Origin: Shewanella litoralis
GTDB lineage: Bacteria; Pseudomonadota; Gammaproteobacteria; Enterobacterales; Shewanellaceae
Length of the DNA: 64,000 nucleotides
Reading direction: 5' to 3'
NCBI RefSeq assembly: GCF_009828585.1
Contig: NZ_WSRZ01000005.1
Location: 124,001 to 188,000 of the forward strand
The translations under genes and the position numbers were made by a program. The notes under the pieces are model-generated. The model did no database searches and was not told the DNA's origin. It saw nothing but the letters and a program-made list of their open reading frames with translations. Positions 26,977 to 36,233 of this stretch are shown here, in pieces. How positions within the stretch are numbered: the first letter of the stretch is position 1; each line of letters starts with the position of its first letter.

Positions 26977-29900
26977 ATGTTTTTTAAACAATTATTTTAT
27001 ACATTGCTATTTGCAATTTTGGCTTACTCATCCATCAGCTTCGCCGATGATACTGAGTTGTATGTGCTTGAGTCTACCGCTCGTACGGGGTCTAAACCGC
27101 AAGTACTTATTATTTTTGATACATCCGGAAGTATGAGTACAGGTTTTACGACTGACGAACCCTATGACCGTGGTAATGAAAATGTTAATAATGGAGGTCG
27201 TTTAACAAACTCAACTAAATTATTTTTTACTCGCAGTAGTAGTAACATTCCATTGTCATCTAGTGATCAATATTTTCTCGCAGAGTCGAATGGCTGTGGT
27301 GTTAGTGATGATTATTTAAAAGATTATGGGATGTTTACTGGCTATTTGCGTGAACATAAATATATCGGTGAAAACGGTGAATGGTCAGAGTTCCCTTTAA
27401 CGGATGGAAGCAGCATTCAATACGTTGATTGTTATGAAGATATAGCTGAATTAAATTTTAAAAACCGCAAAGAAACAAATGGCTTCCCTGTTGATGGTTT
27501 AGGCACGAGCTCTAAACCAGAACGTTATACTAAGATTACTAATTCATCTTCGACAGCAGAAATTGAAGCGGCGGTAACAAAAGCCAAATTGACCAATTTT
27601 GGTATTGGTCAACCGATTACTATTTATACTGAGAGATACGTTGATTGGTTCCATAGTACTAAAGCTCAGAGAAGTTATTCCCGATTACAAGTAGCTCAAC
27701 GGGTAATAGAAGACACCATTGTCACTACTCCTGGTGTTGATTTCGGTTTATCAGTGTTTAATAACAACTCTTACAGTTCAATCAGTGGAGGGCGTATTGT
27801 ATATGGTATAACTACTAATAATGTGTCAAATAAAACTAATTTGCTTTCAACTATTAGCTCTTTTAATGCCAATGGCTGGACTCCATTATGTGAAAATCTA
27901 TATGAGGCATATCGTTACTTTGCTGGCTTGAGGGTGTATTTTGGTGATAAGGATCCTTACAGAACACCAAAACGCGATACTTCAGTAGAAAGTAATGGAA
28001 GTTATATATCTCCATTCGTAGGTAAGCAGTGTCAAGATAAAGCCTATGTTATTTATGTCACTGATGGTGCTCCAACATACGATAATGATGCAGATGCGGA
28101 GATAAAAAAACTTCCTGGTATTACAAAAGCATATTCAGGTAACTATTTACCAGCACTTGCCGGTTGGTTAAATAACAATGATGTTAATACCAGTCTTGAT
28201 GGTACTCAAACTGTTTCAACTTACACCATTGGTTTTGGTTCTGATGCAAATTCAGTTGCGGCTATTTTGAAAGAAACAGCCAGTCGAGGTGGTGGGGCTA
28301 CATACACTGCATCTGACGCTGAAAAATTACAAGAAGCATTGCAGTCGATTTTCTCTAATATTTTAGAAACTAATTCTAGTTTTACTTCTCCATCTGTTGC
28401 TAGTAATAATTTTGATAGAACCCAAACATTAGACTCGGTTTACTATGCGATGTTTTTACCTAATGAAGGCCCCCGTTGGGTTGGTAATTTGAAAAAATTC
28501 AAAGTAACAGGTTCCGGTGATGTGGTTGATAAAAACGGTAATGATGCCATTGATGATGATGGCAATTTGGCTTCATCAGCATGTTCTTATTGGACAGCCG
28601 ATTCAGTATGTAGCTCTACTAGTGGTGGCGGTGATGGTAATAACGTTGAAATCGGAGGAGCATTAACTAAGCTTCAATCAACGACTAGTCGAACACTGTA
28701 TGGTAACTTTGGTACTGGCGGCTCATTAAAAACATTCAATAAATCAAATGCTGAGGCCAGCCTTGGTGGTGAGGCAGCGTTAGCGACTTTTATGGGTGTT
28801 GATAAAACGGAGCTAACTAAATTATTCAACTGGACGATTGGTATCGATGTCGACGATGAAGATAAAGACGGCTCAACCACCGATAAACGCGCGGACATTA
28901 TGGGTGACCCACTGCACTCTAAACCGTTAGCGATTAACTATGGTACAGAAAGCGCGCCAGATATACGTATTTTACTGGGCACCAATGCAGGCTTTTTACA
29001 CATGTTTAAAGACAGTGGTGCGAGCATTGAAGAGTCATGGGCCTTTATGCCGCAAGAGCTATTGCCTAACCTTCGTGAGTTAAGAGCAAACGTACCAACA
29101 GGCGTTCATTCGGTTTACGGTATGGATAGCACACCTGTCGCATATGTTAAACGTAATGCATCAGGTGCTATTGATAAAGCATGGTTGTTTGTGGGTATGC
29201 GCCGCGGCGGAAAATCGTATTATGCCTTTAACATTACCAACCCCGATTCTCCACAATTTATGTGGAAAGTTGACCCAAGCTCCGCAGGGATGAGTGATAT
29301 GGGCCAGTCTTGGGCCGAGCCCGTGGTCACGTTTATCCCTGGCGTGCCAGCAGGCAATACCTCTGCAGATACCGCTGCTCCTGTGGTGATTATTGGCGGT
29401 GGATATAACCCTTCAACTAAAGATGGTGCAGGAGTTGGTACAGATGACACTACCGGTCGCAGTGTTTATATTTTAAATGCAGAAACTGGAGCCCTAGTAT
29501 ATCGATTTGGTACAGGCTCAAGTGGAACTCAATTACCTGGTATTGTTGATAGTATCCCAAATAGTATTGCAGTATTAGACAGTAACGGTGATAGATTGAC
29601 TGACAGATTATATGCAACTGACACAGGGGCTAATATTTGGCGTATGGATTTACCTAGTGCTTCACCGACGAGTTCTACTAGTCCGTGGACGGCATTTAAG
29701 TTTGCGAGCTTAGGGGGTTCTACACAAGCAACCGATAAACGCTTTTTTGCAGAAGCCGCAGTGGCGCAAACGGTATTTACGAATATTTCTCAAGTATCAG
29801 TCACCGACTCGTCTAATAATACAACCACAAGTCTAACGTATCAAAATATCCCTTATGATGCCGTTACCGTTGGCAGTGGTAATCGACCGCACCCTTTAGA

Positions 29901-30483
29901 TACAACACGCTCTGATAAATTTTTTGTGTTACAAGACCGTAATGTGGTGACTAAATCGTTTACTGGCGCTACAGGTAAAGAGATCCCTGCTGCCTTAGAG
30001 TTAGTCAATCTTTATGATGTGTCTTCAACACCACCGACAACTGAGGCGCAGAATATCGCGTTTGGGACAAAACGAGGTTGGTATTATAACTTTGCAGCCA
30101 AAGGCGAAAAAAGTTTATCGGCATCTACAATCATTAATGGAAGAGTGTTCTTTACTTCTTATGTTCCAGGAGATAATACATCAGCAAACCAATGTTTAGC
30201 CATTGGGCAAGGTCGATTATATGGTTTTGATTTACATAAAGGTACCCGCTCGTATACACAAGAGTATTTAGAAATGGGCGCGCGAGTACCAGATACGCCT
30301 CAGTTAGTCATACCACCAAATGGCACATCAGATAGCTATATGTATCTCATTGGTATTGGCTCTGCTGGCGATGATATGGAAAAAGTCGATGATGATGAAA
30401 GTGATGGCTGTGCTGCGGGTGATAATAAATGTATCCGTGGTGGTCCAGGCGTAAATAAGATTTATTATCATATTGATGAGTAG
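26977..30483 (+). CDS. pilY1: Type IV pilus tip-associated adhesin PilY1
   Basis: An 1168-aa secreted protein with a signal peptide ending about residue 23 (SSISFA). The N-terminal von Willebrand A-like domain has a MIDAS start DTSGSMS (D48, S50, S52). The C-terminal beta-propeller carries the conserved GDPLHSKP motif and an EF-hand-like calcium loop DSNGDRLTD at residues 868-876. PilY1 sits at the pilus tip, aids extension and mediates surface attachment and sensing. The first ~1.8 kb is AT-rich (sample line 27181: 28% GC), whereas the propeller is 43-60% GC in sampled lines. This suggests that the adhesive N-terminus has a different evolutionary history. Confidence 0.92.
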   Translation: MFFKQLFYTLLFAILAYSSISFADDTELYVLESTARTGSKPQVLIIFDTSGSMSTGFTTDEPYDRGNENVNNGGRLTNSTKLFFTRSSSNIPLSSSDQYFLAESNGCGVSDDYLKDYGMFTGYLREHKYIGENGEWSEFPLTDGSSIQYVDCYEDIAELNFKNRKETNGFPVDGLGTSSKPERYTKITNSSSTAEIEAAVTKAKLTNFGIGQPITIYTERYVDWFHSTKAQRSYSRLQVAQRVIEDTIVTTPGVDFGLSVFNNNSYSSISGGRIVYGITTNNVSNKTNLLSTISSFNANGWTPLCENLYEAYRYFAGLRVYFGDKDPYRTPKRDTSVESNGSYISPFVGKQCQDKAYVIYVTDGAPTYDNDADAEIKKLPGITKAYSGNYLPALAGWLNNNDVNTSLDGTQTVSTYTIGFGSDANSVAAILKETASRGGGATYTASDAEKLQEALQSIFSNILETNSSFTSPSVASNNFDRTQTLDSVYYAMFLPNEGPRWVGNLKKFKVTGSGDVVDKNGNDAIDDDGNLASSACSYWTADSVCSSTSGGGDGNNVEIGGALTKLQSTTSRTLYGNFGTGGSLKTFNKSNAEASLGGEAALATFMGVDKTELTKLFNWTIGIDVDDEDKDGSTTDKRADIMGDPLHSKPLAINYGTESAPDIRILLGTNAGFLHMFKDSGASIEESWAFMPQELLPNLRELRANVPTGVHSVYGMDSTPVAYVKRNASGAIDKAWLFVGMRRGGKSYYAFNITNPDSPQFMWKVDPSSAGMSDMGQSWAEPVVTFIPGVPAGNTSADTAAPVVIIGGGYNPSTKDGAGVGTDDTTGRSVYILNAETGALVYRFGTGSSGTQLPGIVDSIPNSIAVLDSNGDRLTDRLYATDTGANIWRMDLPSASPTSSTSPWTAFKFASLGGSTQATDKRFFAEAAVAQTVFTNISQVSVTDSSNNTTTSLTYQNIPYDAVTVGSGNRPHPLDTTRSDKFFVLQDRNVVTKSFTGATGKEIPAALELVNLYDVSSTPPTTEAQNIAFGTKRGWYYNFAAKGEKSLSASTIINGRVFFTSYVPGDNTSANQCLAIGQGRLYGFDLHKGTRSYTQEYLEMGARVPDTPQLVIPPNGTSDSYMYLIGIGSAGDDMEKVDDDESDGCAAGDNKCIRGGPGVNKIYYHIDE

Positions 30484-30497
30484 GAAAGAGTAAAATC

Positions 30498-30893
30498 ATG
30501 AAACAGTTTCAATCCGGATTTACATTAATTGAAGTGATGATCACAGTCGTGATAGTGGGAATTTTAGCTTCAATTGCTTATCCAAGCTATACTCAATTTG
30601 TTGCCAAAGGCGCTCGAGGTGATGGCTTAGCAGGTGTTATGCATGTTGCTAATTTACAAGAGCAGTATTACCTGGATCACCGCAGCTTTACCACTGACAT
30701 GACCAAGCTTGGTTTAACTGCAGACCCTTGGGTTGTAGAAAATACCTATTATAAAGTTGATACCACATTAAGCGGGGGTGATTACACAGTGACTGCCACC
30801 GCAGTGGGTGTTCAAGCTAGCCGTGATAGCGCATGTGCAACAATATCGTTAACTTCAGCAGGCAGTAAAACCCCGACGGAGTGTTGGAAATGA
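30498..30893 (+). CDS. pilE: Type IV minor pilin PilE
   Basis: A 131-aa prepilin with leader MKQFQSG and mature N-terminus FTLIEVMITVVIVGILAS, the classical type IVa motif with Glu+5. The C-terminus has two cysteines (SACATI and TECWK) that would form the D-region disulfide. Context places it as the minor pilin PilE of the pilVWXY1E cluster rather than the major pilin. The stop overlaps the next gene by 4 bases. Confidence 0.88.
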   Translation: MKQFQSGFTLIEVMITVVIVGILASIAYPSYTQFVAKGARGDGLAGVMHVANLQEQYYLDHRSFTTDMTKLGLTADPWVVENTYYKVDTTLSGGDYTVTATAVGVQASRDSACATISLTSAGSKTPTECWK

Positions 30894-31198
30894 AAACAGT
30901 AATATCTTTTATCCTACTATCAATGTTTATATCTGCTGATGCTTCAGCTGTAGAAGAAACTGAAGTGACATTAACACCGTATAAGTGTCATATAGAGACA
31001 CCTAATGGTTCAAATATTGCTCTATTTTTGTGGGATAAGGCACTTGTTGTACAGGAACAAAGTGCGCTACTTGCTGATTATGTCCCAACCATTTCAAATG
31101 AGCGGCTTATCGTTAAAAGAGTCGTGGAATGTATAACTGAAGATAAAGTATTTAAAGATGTATTAGTGCGTGAACTAGATGCACAAAGAACGCATTAG
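30890..31198 (+). CDS. Small secreted protein at the end of the pil operon (possibly TapY2-like)
   Basis: A 102-aa protein starting at the ATG that overlaps the pilE stop, with GGAG eight bases upstream. A clear signal peptide ends MFISADASA at residue 20. The mature part has exactly two cysteines, C33 and C81, which could pair. No enzyme motif is seen. Its tight coupling to pilE suggests a periplasmic pilus accessory role. It may correspond to the small TapY2-type proteins annotated in pil operons of related bacteria, but I am not certain of that identity. Confidence 0.7.
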   Translation: MKTVISFILLSMFISADASAVEETEVTLTPYKCHIETPNGSNIALFLWDKALVVQEQSALLADYVPTISNERLIVKRVVECITEDKVFKDVLVRELDAQRTH

Positions 31199-31220
31199 TA
31201 TTGCATTTCAATGATAGTGA

Positions 31221-31256
31221 AAAAAGGCTTACTTATTTAAATAAGTAAGCCTTTTT
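31221..31256. terminator. Perfect 36-bp palindromic bidirectional terminator
   Basis: A fully self-complementary sequence with AAAAAGGCTTACTTATTT as its left half. It lies between the end of the pil operon and the convergent fimT gene and ends both transcripts. Confidence 0.93.
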
Positions 31257-31278
31257 GTTGGCTTAACCTAAACTTAGG

Positions 31279-31803
31279 TTAGCTACAGGCCACTGCTGTC
31301 GTGACTTTTGAAATTCGACCCGATGAATTGATATTTAAGGCTTCAGAAGAGCTGCTGGTGACTTTGCCAGGGCAATATCTAAATACGCCACTACCGCCAT
31401 TTGTTCCCATACCATCTGGGTTAAAGCTATATCTTGAGAGATCTGATTTAATAAAGTCATTACTATTAAATGCATCAACTTTACGCAATACAATATCTGC
31501 TATGCCATTAGTCGTGTCCATTGAACCAATGGTACCGTTGTCAATAAATACGCTAAAGCCCTTGGTCCAGTCGGTGCCGCATGAGGTTGATGTCATCGGG
31601 CAAACAGAGACTCTACTGCCGTAACTCACGGCTTGGCTTCTGGCAAAAACTATTGATGATTCAATAGTGCTAATCGCACTCCTTGCTCTTATTCCTTCAT
31701 AAAGTGAATTGAATGAAGGCACTGCAACAGTAATAAGAATTGCGGCTATTACAACCGTAACCATCACCTCGACTAAGGTAAACCCTGACTGTAACTTTTT
31801 CAT
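31279..31803 (-). CDS. GspH/FimT family pseudopilin, copy 1
   Basis: A 174-aa prepilin. The start at 31803 (MKKLQSG, cleaved before FTLVEVMV) has GAGGATG upstream; a 14-codon upstream extension lacks support. The soluble domain has FARSQAVSYGSRVSVCP followed by CGTDW, the GspH/FimT family pattern. The C-terminal segment is SSGRISKVTTAVACS, so the GRxR DNA-binding motif of FimT is only partly present (GRIS). It is convergent to the pil operon and paralogous to the next gene, with which it may be co-transcribed (140-base gap). Confidence 0.85.
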   Translation of the reverse strand: MKKLQSGFTLVEVMVTVVIAAILITVAVPSFNSLYEGIRARSAISTIESSIVFARSQAVSYGSRVSVCPMTSTSCGTDWTKGFSVFIDNGTIGSMDTTNGIADIVLRKVDAFNSNDFIKSDLSRYSFNPDGMGTNGGSGVFRYCPGKVTSSSSEALNINSSGRISKVTTAVACS

Positions 31804-31943
31804 GTGTGCATCCTCATCTATATAAAGAAGAGTATAACGAAGCACAGCGTGAATTACAGTGTTTAATTGGCTATTTATTGTTTAGTGATTATATTTGCTC
31901 ATAATGCTGTATCTGATTATAAATTAAAGATAAAAACACTGAT

Positions 31944-32468
31944 TTAAATGGGCTTACATTGAATGTTTTTCTTCTTTGACATTCTGGCTCGTCCAGCTTG
32001 ATTAACGATAACCGCTTTTGAATATTCACTATCAATGGCACTTGGGCAATATGTCAGTGTGCCGTTAGTCCCAGAGGCTAGACCATCTGGCTGAAAGCGT
32101 ACAGCAGCCCTGTTGTAACCAACAAAGTCATTTTTATTAAACGCTGAAGTTTGTTGCAATAGGCTGTCATTAGCATCGAGTTGATTTTTTTTACCCCTAT
32201 CAATAAACACGCTTAATCCTATTCGCCAATCTGAAGAGCATTTGTTATCGACAATAGGACAGACTGTCACTCGGGTTCCATAACTAATGGCCATATTTCT
32301 AGCAAACTGCATTGTTTGTTGTATCACTTTAATACTGCTCTGTGCTCTCACTTGCTCGTTTACCGCAGTAAAAGACGGAATGGCGATGAGCGACATAAGC
32401 ATGACAATTAATGTGGTGACGATGAGCTCAATAAGGCCAAAGCCATTGTGATTTTGAATGTAAGGCAT
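31944..32468 (-). CDS. fimT: GspH/FimT family pseudopilin, copy 2, with GRxR motif
   Basis: A 174-aa prepilin with leader MPYIQNHNG and mature N-terminus FGLIELIVTTL. It shares FARNMAISYGTRVTVCP and CSSDWRIGLSVFID with copy 1. The C-terminal region NQAGRARMSKKKN contains GRAR, matching the GRxR motif needed for DNA binding by FimT in natural transformation (known from Legionella FimT). It is also rich in lysine. AAGGATG precedes the ATG. I infer a DNA-uptake minor pilin, in contrast to the neighbour, which lacks the second arginine. Confidence 0.8.
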   Translation of the reverse strand: MPYIQNHNGFGLIELIVTTLIVMLMSLIAIPSFTAVNEQVRAQSSIKVIQQTMQFARNMAISYGTRVTVCPIVDNKCSSDWRIGLSVFIDRGKKNQLDANDSLLQQTSAFNKNDFVGYNRAAVRFQPDGLASGTNGTLTYCPSAIDSEYSKAVIVNQAGRARMSKKKNIQCKPI

Positions 32469-32677
32469 AACAGTTCATCCTTAATCTAGTTGCAGCATCC
32501 TGCTACGGGGTCAATTAGTATAGAAAATGAACAGCGTTTTTGCCGTGAAATATCTTTTTCTAAATACGTAAAATAGCAGCGACAATTAGCTACAGATTCA
32601 AGTAAGATATTTGCAAGCAGTTTGGTTGCAATAAACGTCAACGACGACATATGTTTAACCAACAATTTAGCCGATGA

Positions 32678-33026
<349 letters not shown>

Positions 33027-33028
<2 letters not shown>

Positions 33029-33047
33029 GGCCCGCAGGGGCCTTTTT
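33027..33047 (+). terminator. Terminator of glnB
   Basis: AAGGCCC/GGGCCTT stem with a 4-base loop overlapping the stop codon, then T residues. Confidence 0.88.
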
Positions 33048-33101
33048 TATATTTGTTTATTTTGTGTCACATTGTTAGGAAAAGGTATTTAGAGGTAATT
33101 T

Positions 33102-34388
33102 ATGCAGCAAAGAATTGTTATTGTAGGCGGTGGAGCAGCAGGATTAGCATTAGCTTCAAAATTAGGGCGTAAGTTCGGTAACAATTCTTTGGTCGATATC
33201 AGTTTGATTGATAAAAACACTGTACACATTTGGAAACCTAAATTACATGAAGTTGCCGTAGGGGTAATAGACCAATCCATCGAAGGATTACAATATCGCG
33301 ATCATGGTCTTAAAAATGGTTATCGTTATATTCGTGGAGCCATTGAACAATGTGACCCGCAAACCAAAACAATTCAACTCGCGCCAGTCTATAACGATGA
33401 TGGTGAACAGATTATCGCTGAGCGCCATATTGCATATGACACCTTAGTGCTAGCGTTAGGTGGTGTCTCCAATAGCTTTAATACGCCTGGTGCTGAAAAA
33501 CACTGCATATTTTTAGACAGTCTAGATAGCGCTAATTTATTCCATCAAAAGTTGATGGATGCGTTATTACAACTCAATGAAACCCAAGATCAGTTAGGTA
33601 TCGGAATTGTTGGTGCAGGGGCAACAGGTGTAGAGCTATCGGCAGAGCTTCATCATGTGATTGAGTCTGTAAAAGAATACGGATATCAGAACATTTCAAA
33701 AGATCATCTAGACATTAACCTGATTGAAGCATCGAATAAAATATTGCCACAATTGCCAGAGCAAGTGAGTGCAAGAGCACAAACGGTATTATCAAAGCTC
33801 GGTGTCAAATTGCATCTTGGCGTGCAAGTTAAAGAAGTCACCAAAGAAGGCTTTGTGACCGCAACGGGTGATGTCATTAAAGCCAATATTAAAGTATGGG
33901 CTGCTGGCGTTAAAGGGCCAAAAGTATTCGAGAACTTTACTCAGCTCCCTGTGACACCACGTAATCAATTAGATGTTGATGACTGCATGCGAGTAAAAGG
34001 GGTCAGTGATATCTATGCGTTAGGCGATTGCGCGCAATTGATATTACCATCAGGTAAACCGGTTCCACCTCGTGCCCAAGCTGCAGCGCAAATGGCAGAC
34101 CGCCTATACGCTAATTTGTGCTTAAAAATGAAATTGCAGCCAGAAAAGCCATTTGAATACAAAGATTATGGTTCATTGGTTTCATTAAGCCGTTTTTCAG
34201 CAGTCGGTAATTTGATGGGGAATTTACGCTCTGGCGATTTTTTCGTAGAAGGTCACGTAGCACGCTTAATGTATATCTCGTTATATCAACGCCATTTAGC
34301 CAGCTTATATGGTTGGTTTTCTGCTTCAGTGTACCGTATTGCGCAAAAACTCCTACGTTGGCAACGCCCTAAACTTAAATTACATTAA
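33102..34388 (+). CDS. ndh: NADH dehydrogenase, type II (NDH-2)
   Basis: A 428-aa peripheral membrane flavoprotein that passes electrons from NADH to quinone without pumping protons. The N-terminal FAD-binding loop is IVGGGAAGLALAS and the NADH loop is GIVGAGATGVELSAEL (about residue 170). The FAD motif GDCAQL near residue 310 is present. The C-terminus is basic and amphipathic (RIAQKLLRWQRPKLKLH), suited to membrane association. It is a single gene with its own terminator. Confidence 0.93.
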   Translation: MQQRIVIVGGGAAGLALASKLGRKFGNNSLVDISLIDKNTVHIWKPKLHEVAVGVIDQSIEGLQYRDHGLKNGYRYIRGAIEQCDPQTKTIQLAPVYNDDGEQIIAERHIAYDTLVLALGGVSNSFNTPGAEKHCIFLDSLDSANLFHQKLMDALLQLNETQDQLGIGIVGAGATGVELSAELHHVIESVKEYGYQNISKDHLDINLIEASNKILPQLPEQVSARAQTVLSKLGVKLHLGVQVKEVTKEGFVTATGDVIKANIKVWAAGVKGPKVFENFTQLPVTPRNQLDVDDCMRVKGVSDIYALGDCAQLILPSGKPVPPRAQAAAQMADRLYANLCLKMKLQPEKPFEYKDYGSLVSLSRFSAVGNLMGNLRSGDFFVEGHVARLMYISLYQRHLASLYGWFSASVYRIAQKLLRWQRPKLKLH

Positions 34389-34409
34389 CACCCATTTTGT
34401 CACTAAGAG

Positions 34410-34435
34410 GGCTTTATTACTGATAAAGCCTTTTT
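34410..34435 (+). terminator. Terminator of ndh
   Basis: GGCTTTAT/ATAAAGCC stem with a 5-base loop and five T residues. Confidence 0.85.
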
Positions 34436-34603
34436 ATTGCACAATAAAGCAGCTTTTGATGATGATAAGCGCAATTTAATCTAAATGTACTTGAATTTAA
34501 GATTGAACTTGGTAGTTTCAGTTATTAATGAGTTGTTAACTCTCGTATAGATACCAAGCTGTACGTATGTCAAAGAAGATAATCAGTGCCTCAGGGAGCC
34601 AAG

Positions 34604-35305
34604 ATGCAAAACCAAATTACGTTATTAGAACAAACCAAACATGGTGATTTAAAACTGATCCCAAGTGATTTTTCGCATGTGTCTGAACAACATATCGTGC
34701 CGGTAACACTTCATGAAATCAGCCGTGCAGCGACGGAATATCCAATTGTGTTTGTTAAAAATAGCGACACCAATGAATTTCAATCAGTTGCAATGCTAGG
34801 GTTAAAGCCCGGGCAAAATTTAAGTGTTAAAGATGGCAAGTGGCAAGGTCTGTATATTCCTGCGGTAGTGCGCGATTACCCACTTGGATTAGTGCTTAAC
34901 CCTGATGTAAAAGATAAGGTATGGATTGGTATTCGTGAAGAGGCCAAAGAGGTTAGCAAAACTGATGGCGAAGCATTGTTTGAAGACGGTAAAGAAACGC
35001 CATTTTTAGAAGCGCGCAAGAAAGCATTGATTACTCACTATGAGCAAGACCAAGCCACTCGTGGCATTTTAGGCTTTTTAAATGAAAAAGGCTTATTGAT
35101 TAATCAAACTCTTACTGTTGATGTGGCTGGCGAAAAGCGCAATATCAATGGTTTGTATGTTATCGATGAAGTAAAGCTTAACGCATTAACTGACGAAGAA
35201 TTTTTAGACTTGAAAAAACGCGGCTTATTAGGTCCAATCTTTGGCCATTTAGGTTCGTTAAATCAAGTTAATCGTCTTGCAAGAGTTGAAATGCAAGGTA
35301 AATAA
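34604..35305 (+). CDS. SapC family protein
   Basis: A 233-aa soluble protein of the SapC family, named after a gene near Campylobacter S-layer secretion; its biochemical role is unknown. The start at 34604 (MQNQITLLEQ) follows GGGAG; an upstream in-frame codon was rejected. Typical features are the N-terminal VTLHEISRAATEYPIVFVK block and the central WQGLYIPAVVRDYPLGL block. No signal peptide or transmembrane helix is seen. It is monocistronic with no S-layer genes nearby. Confidence 0.85.
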   Translation: MQNQITLLEQTKHGDLKLIPSDFSHVSEQHIVPVTLHEISRAATEYPIVFVKNSDTNEFQSVAMLGLKPGQNLSVKDGKWQGLYIPAVVRDYPLGLVLNPDVKDKVWIGIREEAKEVSKTDGEALFEDGKETPFLEARKKALITHYEQDQATRGILGFLNEKGLLINQTLTVDVAGEKRNINGLYVIDEVKLNALTDEEFLDLKKRGLLGPIFGHLGSLNQVNRLARVEMQGK

Positions 35306-35334
35306 TCTGGTAGCTTATTGATACCGTTATAACG

Positions 35335-35360
35335 AAGGCACTCTATCGAGTGTCTTTTTT
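35335..35360 (+). terminator. Terminator of the SapC-family gene
   Basis: A short GGCACTC/GAGTGTC stem with one mismatch-type pair, followed by six T residues. Confidence 0.65.
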
Positions 35361-35450
35361 ATGGCTAACTTTTAAAAAGCTTAAGTGATTAAGGGAAATG
35401 GTGAGTAGTGCTAAGCATGACGTTTGTGACAATCTATAATCGTCAGATGC

Positions 35451-35479
35451 AAAAAAGCCACTCATTGAGTGGCTTTTTT
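35451..35479 (-). terminator. Terminator of the tRNA-Phe/tRNA-Thr transcript
   Basis: AAAAAAGCCACTCA pairs with TGAGTGGCTTTTTT, 7 bases past the tRNA-Thr 3' end on the minus strand. Confidence 0.9.
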
Positions 35480-35486
35480 GTTTTTA

Positions 35487-35562
<76 letters not shown>

Positions 35563-35568
35563 TAATTG

Positions 35569-35644
35569 TGGTGCCCGAACCCGGAATCGAACCAGGGACA
35601 CGAGGATTTTCAATCCTCTGCTCTACCGACTGAGCTATTCGGGC
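35569..35644 (-). tRNA. tRNA-Phe (anticodon GAA)
   Basis: 76 bases including an encoded CCA. The acceptor stem is GCCCGAA/TTCGGGC. The anticodon loop TTGAAAA gives GAA. The D-loop AGCTCAGTCGGTAGAGC and T-arm GGTTCGATTCC are normal. It is first in the tRNA-Phe/tRNA-Thr transcript. Confidence 0.97.
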
Positions 35645-35718
35645 AACTAAACTAAGCGTTAGTTTACTACTTCAAACTAGGTACTAACTTGGTAATCAGT
35701 GCCTGTCTCGTCTGGAGT

Positions 35719-35753
35719 GCGCACATAATATAGTGATGGTTTTTATCGTGCAA
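35719..35753 (-). promoter_or_regulatory. Promoter of the tRNA-Phe/tRNA-Thr unit
   Basis: On the minus strand TTGCAC (35748-35753) is followed after exactly 17 bases by TATTAT (35725-35730) and a GC-rich discriminator (GTGCGC). GC-rich discriminators are typical of stringently controlled stable-RNA promoters. The start point would be about 75 bases before tRNA-Phe. Confidence 0.65.
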
Positions 35754-35958
35754 GTGCTTTTTAAATCTTTTTACTCGTTCGGCTAGTTAATGTGCAAACT
35801 GATGCAATTTTATCTGCTATTGATGATTTTTAATCCGAAATGGCTAAATTTCAAAATGAATACTTCGCCAGAGCCGTGTTTTGCGGGTGAATATTGGCTT
35901 TATATCGACAAGTGATTGTCACTAGCGACAAAAATAAATGCTATTTTCACTAAACTGA

Positions 35959-36181
35959 CCTAACTATTTATCATGGTTGACGACTTTATCTTTAAATGGT
36001 GTAACAAAGCGGTTAGATATTGATGCAAAAGCGATATGTGAGGTGCAGATCTTTGGGGGGAGGGCGATTACCGTGTCGGTTATATCAGTAAAACCTCTTT
36101 TTCGATGAAACAATGTGAAATGAAAATGGGTTTAGGTGCTAACGACGTATTAGCCATTGTCATTGAAGGCGTTAAGCAATA
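35959..36181 (+). pseudogene. Possible decayed TOBE/Mop-like small gene (frameshifted)
   Basis: Two overlapping frames read as one broken protein. The first (35959-36108) contains DAKAICEVQIFGGRAITVSV. The second, shifted by one base near 36085, continues ISKTSFSMKQCEMKMGLG then ANDVLAIVIEGVKQ and a stop at 36179-36181. The tail resembles TOBE/Mop molybdate-binding modules (ITKTSFESLGL...VLAVIKA pattern). No start or ribosome-binding site is evident, and a run of G at 36055-36060 offers another possible shift point. A terminator follows directly, as expected for a former gene. The family assignment is tentative. Confidence 0.35.
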
Positions 36182-36193
36182 AATAACAGGCGC

Positions 36194-36222
36194 AAAAAAG
36201 CCGCATGTTTTGCGGCTTTTTT
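36194..36222. terminator. Bidirectional terminator between the remnant and yggX
   Basis: AAAAAAGCCGCA pairs with TGCGGCTTTTTT around TGTTT. It ends the yggX-mutY transcript on the minus strand. Confidence 0.9.
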
Positions 36223-36233
36223 AGTAATGTTTG

